From contig NW_004955417.1 in the NCBI RefSeq assembly GCF_000276665.1, forward strand, positions 27,823,356-27,887,355: a stretch of 64,000 bases of DNA, written 5' to 3'. The notes under the pieces are model-generated. The model saw only the letters and a list, made by a program, of their open reading frames with translations. It was not told the DNA's origin and did no database searches. Shown here piece after piece: positions 12,474 through 23,985 of this stretch. The stretch comes from Chinchilla lanigera (lineage: Eukaryota; Chordata; Mammalia; Rodentia; Chinchillidae). Within the stretch, counting starts at the first letter, position 1, and the number at the start of each line of letters is the position of its first letter. The translations under genes and the position numbers were made by a program.

Positions 12474-14459
12474 TATCACTTCTGTTTTATGTTCTTATAT
12501 CAGGCATAGTGGCAAAGGTGTTTAAAGAGCAACCTCTATTATCTGTTAAGCTTTTCTTCTTTATGTAATGTGGAAGATCAAAAGAAAAGTGCCTAGTCAT
12601 GGTAAAAACTATTGTTAAATATCAGTTAAAATATTACTTAGAAGCAGAGAATTTGGTTTTATAATGGTTATGAATTTTCTATTGGTATGTGTAATGTATC
12701 TGTAATAAGTATTATAGGCTATTTGTTTTCCATGTTTTTATAGCTATTTATAAATTTACTCTATACTTTTGTTAATTATGAAACATTTGTAATGTTGATA
12801 AATATGTTAATGTTGTGAGGGTAATTCTTTGAAATAAGGCTAGAATAAAGCATCTAAGAAAAAGAATGCAAATGTAAGGCATTTGATCTAGTTAAAACTA
12901 TAGGCTTTCAAACATGAGCTTAAGAGTGTTCTCTTCCTTTTCTTTATCTTTTGGAAATAATTTGATTTCAATATTCTCGCTCTTGCTAGCTGCACACTGG
13001 TTGTATATGTATGGGAGTATATATAAGTGTGTATGTGTATGTGGGTACAAACATACACAGGCAACTCAAAAGTTGAAGATTAAAACAAAAAATTATGTGT
13101 ATAGATGTGCAAGATGGGGCCATATTCATGTTGTGATTTCATTTTCTTGTATATTATTATTAGTACTACAAAGACATATGGAACATAAAATATAACAGCA
13201 TTATTTGGAAAACTATTGTTTAATGACTCAACTCCACAAAAAATAAACCAAACCTAAACAAAACAAAAACAAAAACCACAAAAGCAAAAGACCAAATTCC
13301 AGAGACAGCTGTCTTGCACCTTCTTAATCAGCGCAGTCCTCCACTGCTGTTCCCACGTTCTTCCCGCTATTCCAGGATAGGGCATTCATGACTCTTTCTC
13401 TCAAAACACTGTTTTAGATAGTGAGGAGGCGACTCTGAGAGTGTGACCGCGGGTACGTCTTCCTGCACGATGGGACCTTGTTTTTCCCTTTGCACAGTAG
13501 CTGGTCTGCCTCAGAGAATCAGCAGCAACAACTAAGACAGGAGCAGGTGAGAAACAGAAGCGAGGTGGATGTAACAGCAGGGAACGCAGACAGGGACTTG
13601 GAGCTCACTTCTCCAGTTTAATCATCAGTGAACTGAACACATTTAAAAATGAGTTTCTTTATTTGTATTTTGAGAGTGAACTATAAATTACATTAGTAAC
13701 GAAAATTTGTAGTTCACAAAGCACGTTTGTTTATGTTTTAACTTATTACATGCATTAGAAAACTCTTGAGCTTTCTGTGTGACTTTTGTACTGGAAGGAC
13801 ATTTCACAGCGTTTCTATTCAGAAGAAACTTTCATGTCTGCTTCAGTAAATGGATTTCAGTTACAGCTGATTTGTTAAGAACAAGTTCACATGGCAAAGA
13901 AGGGCTAAAAAAGAGCACAAGGAAAGAGGAAAGTTCAGTGCCCTTTCCTCATTTGGGTGACCCTTCATCCAAATGCACACAGTCATATTTTCAAACAACC
14001 AAAGTACTGATTATACTTACAATAATGTGGCATGTGTCCAACACTAGCTACGTAAACATTAATTACACCCTTTCATTAATAGTTTGTTTGATTTAGGATC
14101 TTTAGTCCCAGTGGTATGGTATAGACAACTCAGATCTCTTTAAAAAGCTTTTAAGGCATCTTTTTTGTTATAGATATGCATATATGGATAGAGAAACCCA
14201 ATATCACTAAATTAAACTTTTGAGTTTTTTCCTCACCAGATCTGCAGCCTTTCTTCTTAAATTTTTTGAAAAATAGCTAAGAGCATATATACTATTATAT
14301 AAAATTTTACCCAGGGGAGTTTATGAATTACCAAAGTTGATGCATCAGAAATCAGGTAAAGGCTTATTTATTACATATAAGTTCAGGTTTACAAATGTAT
14401 GCTGCATTTACTGAAGACTGTGATGATATAGGTAGTACTTCAAAAAATTTTTTTTTCAC
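12474..14459. other. Intronic DNA, nothing recognised
   Basis: AT-rich with an A/C-rich patch at 13235-13300 and short frames without known domains. Confidence 0.5.
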
Positions 14460-14469
14460 TGAGCCATTT

Positions 14470-14668
14470 TCTTTTTTCTTTTCTTTTCTTTCTTTCTTTC
14501 TTTTTTTTTTTTAATCTTTTTGGCTTTATTTGAGACAGGGTCTTGCTTTGTAGTTCAAGCTGGTCCTAAACTCTATATTGCCTAGGCTGGCCTTGAACTC
14601 ACGGGGATCCTCCTTCTTCAGCCTCCTGAGTGCTAGGATTATAGGTGTGCACCACCACACCCGGCTCA
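14470..14668 (-). mobile_element. B1 SINE, antisense, with CT/T-rich tail tract
   Basis: A (CTTT)n/poly-T head is followed by TTTGAGACAGGGTCTTGCTT and two copies of the GGCTGG...CT unit (rodent B1 internal duplication), then CAGCCTCCTGAGTGCTAGGA and CACCACCACACCCGGCT. On the - strand this is a complete B1. Confidence 0.93.
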
Positions 14669-14896
14669 ATTTTCTTATTTTGAAATGAACAAGACATTTG
14701 TGATTTGTTGAAATGATTCTTTAATTGTATGTAGTCATGCTGTCTTATTTTCATTTTTTCATTAATGTTAAGCAAATATTTGTTCATGTATATTATAAGA
14801 AAATTTTTCTCAGTATTTAATATTATGCTTATTTTAAAAGTCTTCATTTATCAGTTTTTTGAAGCTGTGAAGCATAAGTTTTGCTTTGGGTCTTTT

Positions 14897-15063
14897 TTTG
14901 TTTGTTTGTTTGTTTTTGTTTTTTTGAGACAGGGTCTCACTGTGCAGTTCAGGCTGGCCTTGAGCTCAATTTGTAGCCCAGGCTGGTCTCGAACTCACAA
15001 TGATCCTCCTGCCTCAGCCTCCTGAGTGTTGGGATTACAGGCGTGTGCCACCATGCCTGTCTC
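14897..15063 (-). mobile_element. B1 SINE, antisense
   Basis: (GTTT)n, then TTTTTTGAGACAGGGTCTCA, the duplicated CAGGCTGG units, GCCTCAGCCTCCTGAGTGTT and GTGTGCCACCATGCCTGTCT. Complete B1 with its internal duplication. Confidence 0.95.
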
Positions 15064-15605
15064 ATTTTGGTTTAAAATATATGTTTATATGAAATTGTGT
15101 TTTCTAACCTGTATTTTCATCTCAAAATATTTGTTGATCATAAGTTTCCCATTATATGTCAGTATATTGCTGCATTTAATATTCTGTATCATTATATTCT
15201 AATCAATTAAATATTTTTAGATTTATACTTAATTAGAAAAACTAATTATTGGTAGATCACAAGACGCGTAGGTATTCTGTGTAACCTCAATAAGTGTTCA
15301 TTACAAACCGTGTCTCCGTTGCTCTTCTATGGATTCTTCTCCACCATTTGGGCTGCAAAGCAGAGACCTTGCCTCCCACCTTCCCCTCCTGGCCCCTGTA
15401 GGGAATGTGAGGCGTAGCAGCCTGGGTCCAGCATTGCAGCACAGAGCACTAGAGGCTTGGGCCTTGCGGGCACCATGCAGTGCTGCACCAGCCCTGGCGT
15501 GACTTTTTCTTGTACAGGTAATAAACGACCCCTGCTGTTTGAATTACTGCTTGACAGATTTTCTGAGGCCCCTAGCCATATGTAATCTTAACTGATTATT
15601 AGATT

Positions 15606-15766
15606 TTTTTTTTATCCTTAGTTTTTTGAGACAAGGTCTTGCTCTGTAGTCCAAGATGGCTTTGAACTCACTATGTAGCCTAAGCTGGCCTTGAACTCAC
15701 AGCAATCCTCCTGCCTCAGCCCCCTAAGTACTGGGATTACAGGAGTGTGCCACCGTGCCCAGTTTA
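15606..15766 (-). mobile_element. B1 SINE, antisense
   Basis: TTTTTTGAGACAAGGTCTTG, duplicated CTGGCC/TTGAACTCA units, CTCCTGCCTCAGCCCCCTAA and GTGTGCCACCGTGCCCAGT. It is the third antisense B1 within 1.3 kb. Confidence 0.94.
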
Positions 15767-16013
15767 CATTAGCTTTTAGAAGTGAGCTTCAAAATTTTTT
15801 TTGCACATTATTGCCAAAGCAGACATGAGATACTGTCCTGGCTAGGGCTGTGTGACCTTTTTACATTTATCCTCAGAAAAAATGTAGGGACGTAGTGAAA
15901 AATATTTTATTCATATTTCAAGTCCTCATTATGTCTAACATTCATTAACTTTGTAGTTAGTAGAAAAGTAAGGTATGCATGAAAGATTAAAGATTAACAG
16001 AGAAAAAATTGAC

Positions 16014-16090
16014 GCCAGGGTTGCTGGTGCATGCCTGTCATCCAGCACGCTGGGAGGCCTGCCCGAGGGAGTGGACAGCTTTGGGTTTGA
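16014..16090 (+). mobile_element. B1 fragment
   Basis: CCAGGGTTGCTGGTGCATGC, CTGTCATCCAGCACGCTGGG and AGGCCTGCCCGAGGGAG resemble a decayed 5' half of B1. Confidence 0.6.
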
Positions 16091-16117
16091 GGGTTCTGGA
16101 GTTAAGCAAACAGCTGA

Positions 16118-16265
16118 AATTCAGATCTGTTACTCCTTAATTACTTTTTCCTAAACTCTGGAAGTTTCACTTTCCTTATCTGTTCAAAGGGTATTATTAT
16201 AATAAAACTTTGTTCACACAGTTGTTTGTGATAATTAAATGAGGTAGAGAAAAATCACCATTCCA
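16118..16265 (-). mobile_element. MIR SINE relic
   Basis: The reading (TCACTTTCCTTATCTGTTCAA, then a TATTATTATAATAA block, then TGATAATTAAATGAGGTAG) follows the antisense order of the ancient mammalian MIR. Confidence 0.6.
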
Positions 16266-18149
16266 GTATTTAAAAGAAAAATCTGTAAAAAGAACAAATT
16301 AAATGAAGAATTCTTTTTTCATTTCTATGTAAGAGAATTTCACTGGTTAAATGGGTTTAGAGTAAGGAATAGTGAGACTAGCTGGGATGATTCACTGGGA
16401 AGGTCAGAGGCAGTGTTGCTGACATTGTTCAGTGTATAGCACTTCCTGGAGATGCTGCTTTGGAAAGTTCTACTTACCAACGTATTAAACCACTATTACT
16501 AGGTCTTATAATTTAAAAAAATGAGCATTGTGATTAAATACACATGATGTGGAGTAATTGTCAGGAATTTGTTAATGATTGCTTATTAACTATGTGTTCA
16601 TCATGTAGTTAACATATACTGGACATCTTTTGTAGCGCTAGGGGTAATTTCCAACAGTTGGGAGTGCAGAGTTTGTAAAATTTCTTCATTTTGAAAGTGT
16701 TGCTCGGAGGCATAGACATGAATTAGTTAACTAGCGAGTGTCCTGGAATTAGAGCTCGTCTCAGTGACGGACATTGTCTTAACTCGTCAAGGGTGATGAA
16801 ATTCCTCAAAGATGAGATTCCTACTTGAAAAAGTAGAACTCATTTTTATTGTTGTTTGAACTTGGATTCTTTCGAGTAGCCCAGAATGAACAGAAGTCTA
16901 CCTTTTCTTGTTGCTGTACCTGTTTTATAATTTTTCTCTTTATGATCCTTAAACAGTGATTTTTTTTTGTTTTTTTACTTAAGTTAGAAAAAGATCATGA
17001 TTCTCTGCAGTACTTTTAAAATTTCCTCTTGAGGTAAAAAAAGTATACATTGGTAGACAGTATAAATGATAATTGCATGAATAAATTTCTGTGCGTTAAG
17101 GTTAAAAGTAGCTTTTAAAACAAGTTTGATTAAATTTTTCATGTTTTTCAGACAGCATTATTTAAGCGAAAAATTGTGTATAGCCTTATTTTTTCCTTGT
17201 AAAACTTTTATCACTCATTAGACTATAAAATATTTATTTAAGCTTAATATGTTCAGTTCATATAATGAGGGAACCTGGAATGATACTTCCCTATAATTTT
17301 TTATAATGGTAAGATTTTCATTGTCTGCTAGTGGCTTTGAACACAGTGCACTCTTACTGTGCAGTGAAACATAGAAAAATCGAATGTAACACGAAGTCCT
17401 ATACATTGTCATTATGAATTAGGGATGTAGGTTAAGCACTTTATACATGCTTTTTCTTAAACCAAATCCACTATTTCTTTTTTAGCTTTTCTTTTTCTTT
17501 TGTTTCTTCTCCAAGCTTTGTAATTGGTTTTACAACTGACAATTTTCCTGATACGTGCATTTCATGCAGGTAAGCCTTGGGGCCTCAGCAGCTGGTGTTG
17601 GTGCCCTCTGGTCAAATACAATGAAAAACACATGTTTAGGACAAAGTTGGGTTTATTGTTTGCTGCAGCAATGAGGCCAGTTACTTTGCGAAACTGCAGG
17701 GCATCTCAAAAGGGATTAGGAAAATTTGCTGTAGGATTTGGTCTTGTATTAGAGAATTTGGAAAAGGCTTCATAGAAATGGAACTTGTGTGAATTTCACA
17801 CTGATAGAATGTGGTGTCATTTGAGTATCTTTTTATCTAGGAGGTGAGAGCGTCAGGACAGTGGTTGAAGAGTTGTTACTAGAGAAGAAATAGTCACTCA
17901 TAGCAGCAAGGGGAGGGAATTGTTCTGTCATTTTGGTTGCATAGTGTCCTCGCTTTTATCTTTGTTCAGACATGATGGTAGTGTTTTTGCCTTGTTCCAT
18001 GATAGGCATGGTGAGCCTGTGATGTTGATATTCTGTGAAACTGTTTATATTTGCTGGGGAGATACCAGAGTCCAACTAGTACCAGGTAGACTACCTACAG
18101 GTGAAAGCTGAAAAGGAAACTTTTTCTCTGAATATTTTAAATTTCTTCT

Positions 18150-18320
18150 TGCTATATACTAGCTGTGTGATTTTTGGGAAACTAAATACTGGTAATACAT
18201 CTGAAAATTGGAGATGATGATAATAGAACCTTATTCATAGGATTATTTTGAAAAGTGAATTGGTGGATACATGTAAAGTACCTGCAACATTACCTGTTAC
18301 AGAGTCAGTATTCCCTTGAG
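18150..18320 (-). mobile_element. MIR SINE relic
   Basis: ACTAGCTGTGTGATTTTTGG, ACATCTGAAAATTGGAGATG, ATAGGATTATTTTGAAAAGTG and CATGTAAAGTACCTGCAAC follow the MIR consensus order closely in antisense. Confidence 0.75.
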
Positions 18321-19419
18321 AGAAATCACCATCACCACCACCACTGCTACCCTTCTAGCATACTGTCTTCAAGGACTCATTCCCATTCTAGCAGTGTTAC
18401 TTACAAAACAGACAGAAATGCTTATATGGATTAGGTAGGGCATCTTTTCTTCTTTGTTAATAATGGAGAAACACTGTCAAATTCTTACTAGTCAGTGTTA
18501 TTTATGAAATATGTTTATTCATTGGGCAAGAGATCATCTCTTTCATTTTTAACACATCTTTTTCCTTTCCTCTGTTACAAGTCTGAATTATTTAGTACGT
18601 CAAGAAAAAATCTAATCAACATTTGTTTTTTTCTTACTTCCTTTGTTTAAAGTCCCACAGATTTGACCTCCTCGATGTGTGGTTTCATTCCCTTTCACTG
18701 TCTTTCTTCAGGACTTTATGATTTCTGAGTTTCTCTGGAATAATTTGGTTGATCTTCCTGCTACTAGATTTGATGTTACCTTTCGATTTAACCAGACCTT
18801 TGTAACCAGTCTACCTGCCAGTACAAAACATCTGATGATGTCCCTTTTACCTCAATGTGAAAGTTTAGGATGTTTAGCATGGTTTAGAGTCTTTTTCAAT
18901 TTTCCCCTGACTTTCATTAGTGTCCCCTCCTTTCACCCCTGGGTTTGATGGTAAATTTTCTATTTCTACTTTACTTATTTTCTGCATTTTACCTTTTTGC
19001 CCTTTCAAAATCTCTGTGCCAGGAAATGTAGCATAATTTTAATATACAAATAATGTGAAAAAGATTTTGTATAATGTGAGAATCTACAATAGTCTTTTAG
19101 GGGATACCTCATGACAGATTGGGTTATATAATCTAGTGCCATCTGTGGTAGTTTTTTCTATGATCCACTGAGCAACTAATGTTCACACCCTCTTTCTTTG
19201 CCCACTGTCCTTACACTGATCATTGGATCATTTGAAATCGTATTTGCAGAAGTTTTTCTTAAGTTCTGATTTCATGTAGGAGCAGTGGTGTTGTGTGCCG
19301 TGGTAAATATTTGACAGCATCTCTCTTCCCCAGGAAGAAAGACCTTGTTAGTTATATTTTCCTATTTGTATTAATTAATATTCCACTGTTGATGTTAAGA
19401 TACAAGTGTGACCACCCTG
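18321..19419. other. Intronic DNA, nothing recognised
   Basis: AT-rich sequence; the 89-aa frame at 18679-18948 has no recognisable domain. Confidence 0.5.
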
Positions 19420-20340
19420 AGTCATAGGATGCCAAGACCAGCTCATCACTGAGGTAGAGCAAGACCCATACTGGTATGGGCTACCTACTGCTGAGGGTGA
19501 CATATGGCCGTAGGCCCCTGTAATGATCCTCATGGGACACTGGCTGGAACAGAAAACCCACAGAATCAGGTTAGGTGTTGCTGCTTGACACCAGTGCCGT
19601 GGTACTCAAGGTTGTGGTAGTGTTCATGGTGTCCATGAAGGCAGTCCCTTGGCCGCCAAGGCTGACACTAAGTTAGGTTGCACATTATGTGAGGTGCATT
19701 CAGGCCTGTGCTGCAGCTGGTGATGGTGGCTGAAACTTAAGTCTGTGTCCCTGGGTTGTGAGCCCTGCCTATACCGGAGCAGGTCTGGAGGCCCTGTCTG
19801 TGAGCACTGTCCTGGTAATGGTGGTGAGCCTGACTTTGAGGGATGGGTGTTGGAGACTGACTGTTGGCTGCCAAAGCTTTTGCTCAGCTAGATCACTCTC
19901 CTTTTTGCTGCCCAAGGTTAGAGAAGCATGATAGTGGCTGTCTGTGCCATCTGAGTGAGCACTGGCCTGTGGAATGGGGCGTGGGGCTCTCTTTGGCACT
20001 GGGTTTCACCGTGGCAAGCTGGTACCAGGGCACAGATGTACTTCTCTCTCCTCTGAGCTGGAAGCTTCTGTCTGAAAGCCAGGCTGTGCTGCCTGGAATT
20101 AGGGGAAGGGAGAGGAGGACAGTGCTTTCCATGTTGCCTTCTCCAATGTGTTTTTTCTTACTACACAAAAGCCAGGCACTGTGGTCTCTCACCTGGGTGT
20201 CTTGGCTCTGTGGAGCTGGTTTGATGCAGGAATAGTGTTCTTCATATTTGTGTATTTGTGGGGAAACCGCTGGTGGAGGATCTTAGCTGCCATCTTGCTC
20301 CAGATGATCGTTCGTTTTGACCCTTACATCATGCAGTCTT
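19420..20340. other. Less AT-rich unassigned block
   Basis: This block is markedly more G/C/T-balanced than its surroundings and has overlapping open frames on both strands (123 and 144 aa on +, 99 aa on -). None shows a domain I recognise, and there are no credible splice sites joining RIMS2. It may be an old transposable-element internal region or simply unique intron. Confidence 0.35.
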
Positions 20341-23300
20341 ATGTGTACTCTGCTGCTTTACCATGGCACAATTCCAGATGTAAGTGTCCTAGAGCTTTGG
20401 TAGGTAGGAAACGCTTTTTGTTAAACTCAGATACTGTCTTTCATGTGGTCTGTGTGATGCTACAGCTTGGTGTTAGGAAGCTCAGTTTTTACATAGTCAT
20501 AGACCAATTCTCCAACTTTGGTTTTGTTGATAATGACAGTAATATTTCACTTGGTATCTGCCTTTTTTGCATTTTGGGTTAGCTTAGAATTTGGTTGGGG
20601 TAGCTCAGTGTGAGTTACTGTTTTGCAAAGCAGCTGCTGTTGCTGTTGTTTCACACATGTTGGATATGATTTGTCACTGTCTCTTTGTAGCCTTAAATAG
20701 AACAAGCCTAATGCCATAATTATCATATGAAATTTAATATTAAATTTGCAGTTCTGTGATTTTTGCTCTTAGAAAAGATTTTGATCTTATTAAATGACTG
20801 TTTTTATGGTGAAACTAGAAATACTTTAAGGGAAACATGTGATTGCAGCATATGTGAGGGTCCTAGAGCGCTTGCTTCTCGTGAAGGCAAAGCCAGTTTC
20901 CATGGAAACTGAGTCCATTCACATCATGACAGCCACTGAGATGGGAAAATACAGATTTTAGGGTCTGTCTCAAGTTCTGTCAGCCGAACAGATTTTACTT
21001 GCAATTTAGACGGGCTTAAAAATTGAAGATACTTCATTTACCTGATTGAAAACTCCAGAGGTCCACATTTGTTCTGGTGAGGGCTGATCTTGAAACTTAT
21101 GTAATGTGACTCAAGAGCTAATTTCTTTCTATTTTTAATTTCTGCTGGGAACATGCTGAATCCATTTGGGTGAGGCTTCCTCCAGCTGATGGTCCTGCTT
21201 CTAGTAGCTCTAGGAGTTACGTGACTCCTTAGTTAGCAAGTGGGAAATCTCTGCCTCAGTAATGCCAGACGTGTGTTTGAAAGTTGCTATGGTTGGACCA
21301 GCTAGCTTACTGTGCTGGTTACTCAGAACAGGGATGGTACATGTGCACAAGCTCTGCTACTCATGGTTTAGACCTGGAGCAGGCTAGACCAATTCAATCC
21401 AAGCCACAGAACTGGAAGTAGAGCAGACATTCCCTTTCTTCCAAGAAGGAAGAGAGCTAAGAGAGGACAAACAACAGATACTACAGCTTCTTGCAGAGTG
21501 CGTCTCCTTTTTTCCTTCATTCAGGAGACTTTAACCCAAAAATCCACCCATTTTCAGCTTGTTAGCTAATGTATTTTAAGTGAACAGATATAAACTAAAG
21601 ATTGAGTAAATGATTTCACAGTGATATTTTCTATCAGTGATTTTAAAAATTGCTAAAGAAATTTTCCTATGGAAGTGGTAAGAGCACATAATTTATCTGG
21701 GTGAATTTCTGGTAAAAATCGTGTCCACGTTCACAAGAGAATCCTAACTCTGTTACTTAATGTGTTTTCTCATCATCCCCGTTACGCCGCGCGTGCCCCT
21801 AGTTGACACCCTCTTTTAATGTGGTAGTTAATAAAAAGATGTTTGAAGCCTACCAGTGCACGGAGAAACACCTGCTGAGAGTTAACAGCATTGTTCTGCA
21901 AAAGCTTACCACCACTGGCGTGTCTGTCCCATTCTGTCGCATCATGCTAGTGGCGTGTGGCTCCCGCAAGCCTCGCTGCTTCACTCCCTGGCTCTAACAC
22001 GTCACTAGCAGAGGGACATGTAGAGGAGTGTGGCCAAGAAGCTGGTAAGAGGCCATCAGAGCTTCAGTGAAGGGAGGTTACAGGGGCAGAATTGCTGAAA
22101 AGAGCTATTTTACGAAAGATTTTCTCTTTGGGTACATTGCTTCCTCACTTCCACAGAAAACATTCCTGGAAATTTCCATGGTAATTTTCAATGTTTTTGA
22201 AACGCTGATGTGTAGCTTTTGGGTTGACTTCCTGAGGTTGGGCCTGTTGTTAATGGCATCTCGAGATATAATGATAAATTACCTTCAGCCATTGATGCAG
22301 TGTGCTAGAGCCTACGTTACAGTGCTTTACTGGTCTTAAAGAAGTAAGGAATAAGACAATCTGTCTTCCATGTAATACCTTGTACATGTCCACAGTGGGG
22401 CTGATGGAAGTGTGATTTGAAGCAATGCCCTATTGGTACAGATAGCTAAGGAGCAGCTCACATATCATTCTGATGTGCATGTTACACGCTGTTTCTTTTG
22501 GGAAGAAATATTCTGTTAACTGAAAGATAAATTGAGATTCTTTAACTGATTTGGGGTAGACCTGAATGCACATTATGTAGAAATAATTTGAGTTCTTTCT
22601 ACTTTATATCCAAATGTGTTACCTGCCTTGTGTGTATTTATTGGCACATAAACATGCAGGAGTTATATAAGAATGATTCCATTACTCAAACATTGGTATT
22701 ATGAAAGTTCTCATATTTAAATAAAGTATATTTTATTTGTTTTTGTTCCATTTTTGTCTTAGTAGTTGCTTCAAATAGTTCTGTATGACTTGGTTAGTAT
22801 GAATTATCTTTCACAAGAACTCTTATCTAGCAAGTGCTTTCTTTGTACCTGCCACTCTCTAAGAGAATTTAATTTAATGTTCTCATAAGACTTAGCAATA
22901 AGCTAATTGTTAGAGCTATAGGTCTATTTTTGAATTTTGGCGGGGGGGGGGTGGTTTGCTGCCAAGACACAGCTTTCTTTTAATTCCCCTTCTCTACCTT
23001 TCTGAAGCAATGCAGTTTTTCCACATATTTGGAAAAGTCTTACATTCTGAAATCACTCCTACAAAACAACAAAATAGCACAAAAATGACTCACTAGCTGA
23101 GAGAATGAAGAGTTAGATATTCTTAAGACCTGTGCATTAAAGACATCTTCTGCAGGTTCACTTGAAGTACTAATTTGTGCAATTTGTAAGTTTAGTTTTC
23201 AAGGTAAAATACAAATGAGGAAATTAATTTGTTTGAGTTATACATAAGCTGCGTAATTAGGCAAATGAAAAAATTTTTAATATGGTGCAAATGCCTTGTT

Positions 23301-23594
23301 TACTTAGTAAATATTGAGCTCCTTTGTGCCAGGCATTAGGATAGCAGGGCCAAAATAGTGATCCTCACCTGTAAAATTTATATTTTGGCATTGGAAAATA
23401 CACAGTAAACATGTCACATTTTCTTAAAAATCATAACTAAAAAGTCATACGGGTTATGGAAAAAGATTACAAAGTAAAGCTGATTAAGGGGATTAATTAG
23501 GATTGAGAGAACAGGGAGCGAAAGAATCTGAGTGTGAACGGGATGGGCAGCTTCGGCCCCCTTGAGAAAGTGAGAGTGGAGAGAGACTGGAGGG
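20341..23594. other. Intronic DNA, possible small MIR-like pieces
   Basis: No gene seen. A G-homopolymer run lies at 22942-22951. Phrases at 22830-22930 and 23300-23345 (TTTGTGCCAGGCATTAGG) resemble small MIR/L2 pieces but are too short to name firmly. Confidence 0.45.
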
Positions 23595-23790
23595 CGTCTT
23601 GGTGATCAGAACGCGAGGCAGTGCGGCCGCCGCTGCCCTTGGGGAGCCGCGTTCTGGGCAGCCCCGCCAGGGCGAGAGCCCGCCAGCGGCGGGGAGGCCA
23701 GCGTGCCTGGGTGGGACTGACAGCCGGTGCTTCTGCACAGCGCCCCCTCGCGGAAGGCGGGCTCAGAAAACCACGGGGCTGTGGCCTCTT
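23595..23790. promoter_or_regulatory. CpG-dense patch (CpG-island-like)
   Basis: By eye, roughly 18-20 CpG dinucleotides in about 200 bp (GCGGCCGCCGC, GGAGCCGCGTTC, CCAGCGGCGGGG, CTCGCGGAAGGCGG), against almost none in the flanking kilobases. Such density inside a CpG-poor intron suggests an unmethylated regulatory element or an internal promoter. RIMS2 is known to have internal promoters, but I cannot assign this patch to one. Confidence 0.5.
23738..23756 (-). promoter_or_regulatory. CTCF-like binding motif
   Basis: The - strand reads CCGCGAGGGGGCGCTGTG. It agrees with the CTCF core (CCGCGNGGNGGCAG / CCASYAGGGGGCGC) at nearly every informative position. It lies within the CpG-dense patch. 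Occupancy is inference. Confidence 0.55.
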
Positions 23791-23854
23791 CCACCCTAAC
23801 CACCAGGTCTGGCGCTGTCACAATGACCAAGGACGGAAATGTTCTGAATTGATG

Positions 23855-23985
23855 GAGGACGTTGAGGCAGCCGTGGACAACACAACTAAAGGCACTCGGG
23901 GAAGACTTCCAGAACTGCTTCAGAAAGTGGCAAGAATGATGGGATAAGTGTGTCTGGGGGCAAGGAGTAGTATTTTGAAGCTGAT
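23855..23985 (+). pseudogene. Mariner-type transposase C-terminal relic
   Basis: In one frame the + strand reads TTQLKALGEDFQNCFRKWQE, a stop, then WDKCVWGQGVVF. This fits the C-terminal signature of mariner-family transposases (LxxLxxEDFQxCFxxWxxRWxKC, then GxYFEGD) used for cut-and-paste transposition. At least two stops break it and no catalytic domain is visible upstream, where the CpG-rich patch lies. It is therefore a non-functional tail fragment. The frame that stays open across 23621-23947 is a different frame and is not the transposase. Confidence 0.6.

Noticed and set aside
23621..23947. 108-aa frame as a new small protein
   Set aside because: It crosses the CpG patch and the mariner tail in the wrong frame for the transposase; no family match.
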